From: JBFMFE01 sp040752295
GTDB taxonomy: Bacteria; UBP15; UBA6099; JBFMBQ01
NCBI GenBank assembly: GCA_040752295.1
Contig: JBFMFE010000214.1
Coordinates: forward strand, 1-18,853
Direction: 5' to 3'
Length of the DNA stretch: 18,853 nucleotides
The translations under genes and the position numbers were made by a program. Below are positions 13,633-18,853 of the stretch, one piece after another (within the stretch, counting starts at the first letter, position 1; every line of letters starts with the position of its first letter). Under the pieces are notes generated by a model. That model ran no database searches. It worked only from the letters and a program-made list of their open reading frames with translations, and was not told where the DNA came from.

Positions 13633-14418
13633 GTGCCTCGCGGTTATGATCAGTCCGCCGTGGGGGAGGTACGCGTCCATAAGATACTTGCCGCGTCGGG
13701 GTTCGGCTCCAGGCGGCACTGCGAGGAACTGATCGCCGGGGGCAGGGTCAGTGTTGACGGGCGCGCCGTGACCGAGCCGGGCGCGAAAGCCGATCCGGAA
13801 CGGAGCCGGATAGAAGTGGACGGCGTCCCGGCGCGCCCGGAGGAAAAGGTCTACCTCGCTTTCAACAAGCCCCCCGGGTGTATCACGACGATGAAAGACC
13901 CGCAGGGGCGGAAGACCATCGTGGAGTACCTCGAAGACGTCCCGGGGCGCGTTTTCCCGGTGGGACGTCTCGACCTCGACACGGAGGGACTGCTTCTTCT
14001 CACAAACGACGGGGATTTCGCCGAGAGCGTTTCGCACCCGGGCAGGAAGGTAATGAAGACCTACGAGGCGCTTGTGGACGGCGTCCCCGGCGAGGAACAG
14101 CTCGAAAAGTTGAGGCGCGGCGTCGAGGTGAACGGCGCCCTCACCGCGCCGGCGGAAGTGCGGACCGTGGAGGCGAGGGACGTCGAGATAAAGGTGAAAA
14201 AGAGGAAGGGGTCGAAGACTCGGAAGCTCCGCGGCGCGGTGCTCGAAATCCGCATACACGAGGGTCGCAAGCGGCAGGTGAAGAGAATGGCGCAGGCGGT
14301 CGGGCTTCGCGTCCTCGCCCTGAAAAGAACGCGCGTCGGGGGGCTTTCCCTCGGCGATCTGCCCGCGGGACGCTGGAGATACCTCGACGTGGGGGAAATC
14401 AAAAAGATTTTCGAATAA
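13633..14418 (+). CDS. rluB: RluB-type 23S rRNA pseudouridine synthase
   Basis: Isomerises a uridine in 23S rRNA to pseudouridine. An S4 RNA-binding domain occupies about 13-65 (VHKILAASGFGSRRHCEELI). The catalytic domain follows with FNKPPGCITTMKDPQGR (77-93) and the active-site motif GRLDLDTEGLLLLTNDGD at 111-128, where D114 is the catalytic Asp. A KRQVKRMAQAVG segment lies near the C-terminus, as in RsuA/RluB/RluE enzymes. The 261-residue length is typical of RluB/RluE-type enzymes with an S4 domain. The longest start is a GTG at 13633 (after an in-frame TAG); a GTG at 13660 would begin just before the S4 domain. Neither has a good ribosome binding site. A Lys/Arg insert (KVKKRKGSKTRKLRG, about 185-200) is slightly unusual. 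Assignment to RluB rather than RsuA/RluE is by similarity only. Confidence 0.88.
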   Translation: MPRGYDQSAVGEVRVHKILAASGFGSRRHCEELIAGGRVSVDGRAVTEPGAKADPERSRIEVDGVPARPEEKVYLAFNKPPGCITTMKDPQGRKTIVEYLEDVPGRVFPVGRLDLDTEGLLLLTNDGDFAESVSHPGRKVMKTYEALVDGVPGEEQLEKLRRGVEVNGALTAPAEVRTVEARDVEIKVKKRKGSKTRKLRGAVLEIRIHEGRKRQVKRMAQAVGLRVLALKRTRVGGLSLGDLPAGRWRYLDVGEIKKIFE

Positions 14419-14463
14419 AGGCGGCGGCGCGGCTTGATTTCATCCGCAGGGCAGCCTCGTGTC

Positions 14464-14481
14464 GCCGGGCGCCGGCCCGGC
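14464..14481. terminator. GC hairpin between convergent genes
   Basis: GCCGGGC and GCCCGGC form a perfect 7-base stem around GCCG in the gap between rluB (plus, ending 14418) and the symporter gene (minus, ending 14582). There is no T-tract on either strand, so it is at best a weak or factor-dependent bidirectional terminator. A second hairpin (GGCTGC/GCAGCC around one base) lies about 80 bases further on. Confidence 0.3.
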
Positions 14482-14581
14482 GTTAACAGTCCCGAAGCGC
14501 CGCGTCATAATTTCCCTTGTCCGGCGCTTTTCGTTCGGGCGTGTTACACGTGACGGCTGGCTGCGGCAGCCGGAAACCGCT

Positions 14582-16468
14582 TCAGAACATTTTTTGCAGC
14601 GTGACGGTCTGTCCGGGCGAGAATCCCGCGTGCTCCATCGCGCGGGGCGAGAGGCACACTGTGCCCTCGGGGACGTCCGCGCCGGGCGCCGCGGCGAGAG
14701 CGTGGAGCGACTTCAACCCGCCGTACCACCAGCGCGGATCGCAGACGTATATGATGTCTCCTCCGGCGGCGTTCATGGCGTCCATGGCATGAGCCGGTAT
14801 CAGAGCCGTTCCGCGCCCCTCGTCCTCGCCGCCCGGGGGGACGAGACCTGATGCCGCGACCTTCAGCCGCACGACCCTGCCCGGTTTTTCGTTCGGCTCG
14901 CCCCCCTTGAAGAGCCGCATCAGGTTACGCAGGGAGCCGATGGTAAGTCCCGCGGCGACGTCGGCGTCTTTTTGCCTTTTCAGGAGCGTTATAATGACAC
15001 CTATGCCGAGGGAGCACGTCACTCCATAGAACGCGCGTATGTACTTGTAGCCCTCGAACGCGCCGCCCTCCAGGGGAATTCCGTGGGAGAACGGCTTTAT
15101 GAGGATTCCGGGAAACAACATGCCTGCGAACATGGCGGCGCCGCCGCCGATGAGCGTCCAGAAGGCGGCGCGGCTCGTGTACCGTCTCCAGAGCAACGCC
15201 ATCAGAAGGGCGACCGCCATCGGCGGCGTGATTGTGGCTGTGAAAATGCCGTGCGCCTCGTATATCGAGCCGACCGTCCTGTACACCGGCACAAGCGCAA
15301 TCCCCGCCAGCGTGGCGAGCACGGAGACCCACCGCGCGACGCCGAGATAATAGCGGTCCGTCCTGCCGGGTCTGACGTACGGCTGCCACACGTCGTTGAC
15401 CCAGATGGCGGCGGTCGCGTTGATCAGCGTGTCCACCGTGCTCATCAGAGCCGCCGCCAGCGCGGCGAGTATCAACCCGAAAACGCCCGGGCGGCACACG
15501 AGGTACGCGACGTTGAGGAATATGTCCTGGGCTTTGACCTCCGGCGGCAGAATCCCCTTGTTCACCATCGCCGTCCCGAGCCAGCCCGTGCTGTCAATCG
15601 CGAACGTGGCGACGGGGCAGAGCACGAGCAGCACGAACAGGATCGCCTTCCGCCCGTCGTTCACCGAGCGCGCCGACAGAAAACGCATGATGATCCCCTG
15701 GTTCATGAACCAGAACACGGCTGAATTGGCGATGCCGTCCTGCCAGAAAACGCCGGCGAACGAGAACGAGCCGGAGTCGTTGAACCTGGCAAGCGCGAAC
15801 CTGTGCCCCGGCGGCACATTCCGCCAGAACTCCCCGAACCCGCCCATGTATCCGGCGCCGATGCAGAAAATGGCGACCCCTGCGGCGAGGAGCAGCATCC
15901 CCTGAAGCAGGTCGGTCATGATCACGGACGTCTGTCCCCCGATGGTGATGTACACCGCGCACGCGACGGCTATGGAGGCGACGATGAAATAGAAGTTAAG
16001 GTTCCTGTCCGCGAAGACGTGGAGTATTGGGTTCAGCGCCACGCCCATCGTGTAGAGGTTGATGCCGATGTACCCGATGAGGTAGAGAAGCATGAAAAGC
16101 GTGAGCACGAGGCGCGTTTTCTTATCGAACCGCCGCTCGAAGTATTCCGGTATGGAGCGTATTCTCGTGTAGTAGATTATGGGAATCCACCCGAACATCA
16201 TCAGCGGCAGCCACATCCAGTCGTTGAGGTAGGACGTGCTGGAACTGAAGCCGTACTTGTAGGCGTTTGTGGAATACTTGATGAAGCTGTAGGAGCCGAC
16301 CAGCGTCGCGATGCACGAGAACGCGATGATCCACCACGCGAAACGCTGACCGCCGAAGAAAAAATCCCTCGACGACCGGACGTACTTTCCGAAGTAGCCG
16401 CCGAACCCCATCATCAGCAGGAAGTAGAAGACGATTATGATCCAGTCAACGTGGGCGATGTGTATCAT
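14582..16468 (-). CDS. Sodium/solute symporter (SSS family) with a C-terminal cytosolic domain
   Basis: A 628-residue inner-membrane protein with about 13 hydrophobic segments between residues 8 and 496. SSS hallmarks are RSSRDFFFGGQRFAWW after helix 1, GGQTSVIMTDLLQG at 177-190 (the family signature) and ALMSTVDTLINA at 341-352, where S343/T344 match the Na2-site serines of vSGLT-like transporters. It takes up an unknown solute (sugar, amino or organic acid) with Na+. After the last helix about 130 residues form a soluble domain containing DIIYVCDPRWWYGGLKSLHA (571-590) and ending VCLSPRAMEHAGFSPGQTVTL, which looks like a small beta-barrel. The ATG at 16468 has only a weak ribosome binding site. 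It lies 40 bases after the gene for an exported protein, probably its operon partner. Confidence 0.92.
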   Translation of the reverse strand: MIHIAHVDWIIIVFYFLLMMGFGGYFGKYVRSSRDFFFGGQRFAWWIIAFSCIATLVGSYSFIKYSTNAYKYGFSSSTSYLNDWMWLPLMMFGWIPIIYYTRIRSIPEYFERRFDKKTRLVLTLFMLLYLIGYIGINLYTMGVALNPILHVFADRNLNFYFIVASIAVACAVYITIGGQTSVIMTDLLQGMLLLAAGVAIFCIGAGYMGGFGEFWRNVPPGHRFALARFNDSGSFSFAGVFWQDGIANSAVFWFMNQGIIMRFLSARSVNDGRKAILFVLLVLCPVATFAIDSTGWLGTAMVNKGILPPEVKAQDIFLNVAYLVCRPGVFGLILAALAAALMSTVDTLINATAAIWVNDVWQPYVRPGRTDRYYLGVARWVSVLATLAGIALVPVYRTVGSIYEAHGIFTATITPPMAVALLMALLWRRYTSRAAFWTLIGGGAAMFAGMLFPGILIKPFSHGIPLEGGAFEGYKYIRAFYGVTCSLGIGVIITLLKRQKDADVAAGLTIGSLRNLMRLFKGGEPNEKPGRVVRLKVAASGLVPPGGEDEGRGTALIPAHAMDAMNAAGGDIIYVCDPRWWYGGLKSLHALAAAPGADVPEGTVCLSPRAMEHAGFSPGQTVTLQKMF

Positions 16469-16508
16469 GCGTTTGACCCGCTCACCGGCGGCGCGCCTCC
16501 GGCGCCCT

Positions 16509-17312
16509 TCAGAGCCGCGGCGCCGCGAACTGGAAGAAGGCGTGGAGACAGACGTAGAGCACGTAAGTCAGTGCGGCAGGCGCGAGCAGCCTCGGTTTCA
16601 AGCCCCCGTGCACCCTGATCGCGGCGGCGGCGCCGATGAGAAACGGGATAAGACCGATGCCGTACGCATAGACGAATGGCAGCCAGATTGGTAGAGGGCG
16701 GCGCGTTCCCTCGAGCGCGATGACGGCGCGTCCGAGGGCTGTCGCGTATGCTTTTTCGCGATTCACCAGCGCACGGACGGCGCCCGCGTCCAGTTGCGCG
16801 CCGTTCTCGACGGCGCTCTCCGCCGCGCTCTCAAGCTCGGCGAGGAGCCTCCGCAGCCGGGGAGGTGGAATCACACCTTTTTTGTCCCTGAATTTCAGCA
16901 GCGCCGGAATGGCGGCGGGTCCTTCGCGCCGAAGGGCAGCCAGCGCCGCCGGGTCGCCCACGGCGGCGCCGGCGATGAGACCGGGGTAAGCCGCGGTCCT
17001 GCCGGCGTCGGCTTGAGGCGCCGCCGCCTCAAGCGCCTCGAGCGCCTCGAGCCGCTCCGCGCTCTTCACAAGCTCAGACTCAACGTATGCAAGCGCGCTT
17101 TCTTTGTCTTTCAGCCTGATGAGTTCGCTGAACGCGGCGCCGTGTTCGACGCCGCAGGTCTTCTTGCCGAATCGAGGGTCGGTGAACCTGCACGAAATGT
17201 CGAACGAGTGAAGGCGCCGGCACAGCGCCGCGGCGTCGCCCGCCGCTCCCGCCGGGGAGCAGAAAACAACGGTGATCGCGAGGCAGACAAGGGCGCCCGG
17301 AAACCTTTTCAT
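16509..17312 (-). CDS. Exported, C-terminally membrane-anchored protein of unknown function
   Basis: A 267-residue protein with a signal peptide (MKRFPGALVCLAITVVFCSPAGA, cleavage near 23) and two C-terminal hydrophobic segments at about 212-233 and 242-264. The middle domain would therefore lie outside the membrane. Three Cys (31, 41, 53) close to the N-terminus could pair. The middle is Ala- and Glu-rich helix. LEALEALEA (about 89-97) is encoded by a near-perfect 9-base tandem repeat around 17030-17055 that could be slippage-prone. The ATG at 17312 has no clear ribosome binding site. It is upstream of and co-oriented with the symporter gene (40 bases apart), so the two probably act together at the membrane. 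No family recognised. Confidence 0.65.
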   Translation of the reverse strand: MKRFPGALVCLAITVVFCSPAGAAGDAAALCRRLHSFDISCRFTDPRFGKKTCGVEHGAAFSELIRLKDKESALAYVESELVKSAERLEALEALEAAAPQADAGRTAAYPGLIAGAAVGDPAALAALRREGPAAIPALLKFRDKKGVIPPPRLRRLLAELESAAESAVENGAQLDAGAVRALVNREKAYATALGRAVIALEGTRRPLPIWLPFVYAYGIGLIPFLIGAAAAIRVHGGLKPRLLAPAALTYVLYVCLHAFFQFAAPRL

Positions 17313-17643
17313 GACGTGGTTCGTAAATCATAACACCGGGACCTGCGCGCGATCAAACCCGCCCGGTCGTTGATTCCGGCGCGAAATCCTCGATTTTCCG
17401 GACCTCTTACCGGGGGACAGCGGTGCGGAATGAATGGGGGAGATAGTGGCGGCGCGGAGCGAAGCTCGGATGACAACCCGGTATCGAGACGGAGAAGGCA
17501 AGCGGGAACGCGCCGCCGTGCCGGTCTCTAAAACTCTTGCCCGGCGCCGGGTGATCCTGTAAAATTGAAAAATCAGCCTTCCTGTGCGTTCCTGCCTGCG
17601 GCAGGCAGGCGATTAACCGCGGGCGGGGTCAATCCGGATTATA
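17313..17643. other. Gene-free stretch with palindromes
   Basis: I see no supportable gene in these 331 bases; all frames are short and lack recognisable protein. It holds the palindrome CCCGGCGCCGGG at 17540-17551 and the repeat at 17591-17609. A weak plus-strand promoter-like pair (TTGCCC at 17537, TAAAAT at 17560, 17 bases apart) is possible but far from consensus. The base composition changes from GC-rich to AT-rich at the right end, so this is the likely junction of the acquired segment. Confidence 0.5.
17591..17609. repeat. Interrupted palindrome CCTGCCTGC-G-GCAGGCAGG
   Basis: Perfect 9-base arms around a single G. From memory, similar CTGCC/GGCAG palindromes are dispersed in many copies in the genomes of several uncultured bacterial lineages, as small mobile or REP-like elements. 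Only one copy is in this window. It sits just left of the restriction-enzyme fragment, at the compositional boundary. Confidence 0.55.
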
Positions 17644-17790
17644 AGCACTCTGTTCAAAAAACTTGGCTATCCCTTTGATGAGCAGCCTGTTATCAACGGG
17701 AAGCCTGATTTTTTGCTCCCCAGCGAAGCGCATTACAAACAGAATTCTATGGACTGCATTGTTTTTACAATCAAGCGGACTATGAGGGAA
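17644..17790 (+). pseudogene. Internal fragment of a type II restriction endonuclease (EcoRII-C-like)
   Basis: The plus-strand frame from 17644 reads STLFKKLGYPFDEQPVINGK, then PDFLLPSEAHYKQNSMDCIV and FTIKRTMRE. This matches the catalytic core of EcoRII-type restriction enzymes: the PD of KPDFLLPS as the first acidic catalytic residue, followed about 20 residues later by a strand ending in the xxK-type motif (FTIK) and the KRTxRE segment. After MRE the expected RWRQ continuation is missing and the sequence departs from the family. No start codon or upstream N-terminal domain is present. It is a decayed remnant with no cognate methyltransferase in the window, co-located with the toxin-antitoxin-like operon. 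Confidence 0.5.
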
Positions 17791-17813
17791 TTCTATAATT
17801 GTACTTTTTGGGG

Positions 17814-18209
17814 TTACATATTCAGAGGAAAAACGCCGGGTTTTGCTTTGTGCACGATCTGTAAGATATGGCGAGCGGTTTCCAGCGCCCTTTCCGCTTC
17901 GTCGTGCTTTACGTGCATTCCGCCGCCGTAATCATCTTTCAGGCGTGCTTTCAGGAGAAATGAGTAGCCTGCCCCTAATTCCGCCGGCCAAAGCCCCGTG
18001 TTCACAAGGTCGCGATGGACTGCCGATTTAATACCAGCGTGAGTTTTGTATGTTTTACCATCGAGCGCGAACAGCGCCGAAACGGCATGAAACGCGGCAT
18101 AGTAACATCTGTTCGCCGCACTGTCATTGTCATCGGTTATCCGTTCTGCCGTATGGAATGTCTGTAAAGCGCGGCCCCAGTGGTCTTTCGCCTCACGCTC
18201 GGAGTTCAT
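17814..18209 (-). CDS. HEPN-domain protein (toxin component of an MNT-HEPN pair)
   Basis: A 131-residue four-helix HEPN protein. NRCYYAAFHAVSALFALDG (33-51) is the classic first-helix segment, KTHAGIKSAVHRDLVNTG (55-72) the second, and ARLKDDYGG (88-96) the R-x3-DY region common in HEPN partners of MNT proteins. R34-x6-H41 fits the loose Rx4-6H pattern of HEPN RNases but may be structural only. The ATG at 18209 is preferred over the ATG at 18230 because it forms an ATGA overlap with the TGA of the nucleotidyltransferase gene and has AAGGAG 8 bases upstream. In known systems HEPN is the RNase toxin and MNT inactivates it by AMPylation. It could also be a non-toxic nucleotide-metabolism pair. 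Confidence 0.85.
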   Translation of the reverse strand: MNSEREAKDHWGRALQTFHTAERITDDNDSAANRCYYAAFHAVSALFALDGKTYKTHAGIKSAVHRDLVNTGLWPAELGAGYSFLLKARLKDDYGGGMHVKHDEAERALETARHILQIVHKAKPGVFPLNM

Positions 18210-18520
18210 AAAAGTACTCCTTCCCGACAAGCTTCCCTGAACAACGCGAAATCACCGGCCTCATATTCAGTTACACTTACAGGAATAACGTGAAGCTCTC
18301 GATCCGGAAGTTTCAATTGGAGTGGATATAGCGCCTCGGTGATTTTCCAGAGATCGTCACCTGATTCATTACCTTCCAGCAGGCAAAGTGCGTCGATATC
18401 GCTGTTTTCATTTGCATCGCCACGCGCCACACTTCCATATAGTACCAAGCCGCGAAAGCGGGGACCGTATAGATTTCGGAGAATTACTTTAATATGTTTA
18501 GTGAGTTCATCCTGAGTCAT
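18206..18520 (-). CDS. Minimal nucleotidyltransferase (MNT, antitoxin-like)
   Basis: A 104-residue pol-beta superfamily nucleotidyltransferase. The motif GSVARGDANENSDIDALCL has G29-S30 and D41-x-D43, the GSx10DxD signature of MNT proteins; a third acidic position may be E75 in RELHVI. In MntA-HepT modules this enzyme transfers AMP to the HEPN toxin and silences it. The ATG at 18520 has only a weak ribosome binding site (AGTGAG about 10 bases upstream, including the stop of the RHH gene). The gene overlaps the HEPN gene by 4 bases and follows the RHH gene by 10, so all three are one operon. Confidence 0.88.
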   Translation of the reverse strand: MTQDELTKHIKVILRNLYGPRFRGLVLYGSVARGDANENSDIDALCLLEGNESGDDLWKITEALYPLQLKLPDRELHVIPVSVTEYEAGDFALFREACREGVLL

Positions 18521-18530
18521 AAATTCAAAC

Positions 18531-18695
18531 TCACTTTATAATGATTTTAGCCCTTTTTTTAACGAGTCCGGAAACGAAATTCTGTATCGTTGTATCTTCA
18601 TAAGCACATTTTACTCTTAGCCTCTTGTGTATTTCGTCCGTAAGCTCGATGTGAATTTTTCTTTTTTTGTTGTTCGACGTTTCGTTATTTCTCAT
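18531..18695 (-). CDS. Small ribbon-helix-helix (RHH) DNA-binding protein
   Basis: A 54-residue protein that standard length cut-offs would miss. After a Lys/Asn-rich start (MRNNETSNNKKRK) come a single strand KIHIELTDEIHKRLR and two helices, CAYEDTTIQNFVSGLVKK, the pattern of Arc/CopG/ParG-type RHH regulators: alternating residues IHIEL as the DNA-contacting strand, then helix-turn-helix. The ATG at 18695 has AAAGGGA 9 bases upstream; an in-frame ATG at 18704 would add MSL. It is the first gene of the RHH-MNT-HEPN operon. It probably represses its own promoter (inference), for which the inverted repeat at 18727-18750 is a candidate site. Confidence 0.75.
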   Translation of the reverse strand: MRNNETSNNKKRKIHIELTDEIHKRLRVKCAYEDTTIQNFVSGLVKKRAKIIIK

Positions 18696-18726
18696 AAGGC
18701 TCATTCCCTTTTTTCATTTCTTATAC

Positions 18727-18750
18727 TGTGAACTTTCGCACTTTTTCACA
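18727..18750. promoter_or_regulatory. Inverted repeat upstream of the RHH gene
   Basis: TGTGAA (18727-18732) and TTCACA (18745-18750) form a perfect inverted repeat with a 12-base spacer. It lies 32 bases before the RHH start and overlaps a minus-strand TATAAG (18725-18720) that could be the -10 box of the RHH-MNT-HEPN promoter. A dimeric regulator, possibly the RHH protein itself, could bind here. The -35 match is poor. Confidence 0.4.
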
Positions 18751-18773
18751 ATGATATTTTAGCATAGACCTAC

Positions 18774-18802
18774 TTGACATCATATATTTTTTGACTTATA
18801 AT
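18774..18802 (+). promoter_or_regulatory. Consensus sigma-70 promoter
   Basis: TTGACA (18774-18779) and TATAAT (18797-18802) are both perfect and are separated by the optimal 17 bases. Transcription would start near 18809, about 40 bases before the ATG at 18848. It drives the gene that begins at the window edge, divergently from the RHH-MNT-HEPN operon. Confidence 0.85.
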
Positions 18803-18826
18803 CTGTTAGTTAATACGCTAACAGAT
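18801..18826 (+). promoter_or_regulatory. Operator-like perfect inverted repeat at the transcription start
   Basis: ATCTGTTAG (18801-18809) and CTAACAGAT (18818-18826) are perfect 9-base arms with an 8-base spacer, beginning inside the -10 box and covering the likely start site. A bound dimer would block the promoter, so strong repression is expected. The TTAG-N8-CTAA form resembles operators of small HTH (XRE-type) repressors often found with toxin-antitoxin genes. The RNA could also form a hairpin ahead of the ribosome binding site. Confidence 0.6.
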
Positions 18827-18847
18827 ACAAGAACAAGGAGGCGGACC

Positions 18848-18853
18848 ATGGCA
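18848..18853 (+). CDS. Start of a truncated gene
   Basis: ATG GCA at the window edge, preceded by a perfect AAGGAGG (18835-18841) 6 bases upstream and by a consensus promoter with an operator-like repeat. Only two codons are visible, so the product is unknown. Its strong, apparently repressible promoter and its position beside toxin-antitoxin-like genes suggest a regulator or the first gene of another mobile or defence cassette. Confidence 0.75.

Noticed and set aside
17080..17331. 83-codon frame beginning MIYEPRHEK on the minus strand
   Set aside because: Overlaps the signal peptide region of the exported membrane protein in another frame, is rich in Arg and has no domain. The overlapped protein has a clear signal peptide and membrane segments.
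17537..17565. TTGCCC-N17-TAAAAT promoter-like pair
   Set aside because: The -35 match is weak, the spacer is a GC palindrome, and only a decayed restriction-enzyme fragment lies downstream.
1..18853. CRISPR arrays, tRNA or rRNA genes, transposases
   Set aside because: I looked for regularly spaced direct repeats, cloverleaf-type sequences with a TTCRA loop, rRNA core motifs and transposase-like proteins and saw none.

Overview
A GC-rich bacterial window whose genes mostly sit on the minus strand in short-spaced operons. A glycyl radical enzyme (inactivated by oxygen as a family) points to an anaerobe. Exported proteins, a sodium/solute symporter and many genes of no recognisable family fit an uncultured or poorly sampled phylum. 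I cannot place it further from sequence alone.

Left part (1-2118): the signal-peptide end of an exported protein cut by the window edge, a nucleoside diphosphate kinase (ndk), the C-terminal remnant of a VapC-like PIN toxin, a possible second gene remnant on the other strand, and an unrecognised 248-residue protein with two similar halves.

Central cluster (2119-9565, all minus): in transcription order, a small SecB-like protein, an exported alpha/alpha-barrel protein, two adjacent thiamine diphosphate (ThDP) enzymes, a glycyl radical enzyme (GRE) and a uridine-kinase-like P-loop kinase. Spacings are 63, 44, -4, 26 and -11 bases, so at least the last five probably form one operon. The main discovery is in the ThDP pair. 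The shorter protein keeps the catalytic Glu of the PYR domain but has lost the Mg-ThDP ligands of its PP domain. The longer one keeps those ligands but has Gly in place of the Glu. Because ThDP active sites form between the PYR domain of one chain and the PP domain of another, the two look like obligate partners with one working site per heterodimer. With the GRE and the kinase they suggest an undescribed anaerobic carbon pathway of unknown substrate.

9669-14418: an S-adenosylmethionine methyltransferase with an N-terminal zinc ribbon, a GT-B-like polysaccharide protein, a helical protein of unknown function followed by a rho-independent terminator, then on the plus strand an RluB-type pseudouridine synthase preceded by a nested inverted repeat. 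14582-17312: a sodium/solute symporter with an extra cytosolic domain, and an upstream exported membrane-anchored protein.

Right part (about 17640-18853) is clearly more AT-rich and looks like acquired defence or mobile DNA: an internal fragment of a type II restriction endonuclease, a compact RHH-MNT-HEPN toxin-antitoxin-like operon (the 54-residue RHH gene is easily missed), and a divergent gene whose first two codons close the window, with a consensus sigma-70 promoter and an inverted-repeat operator.
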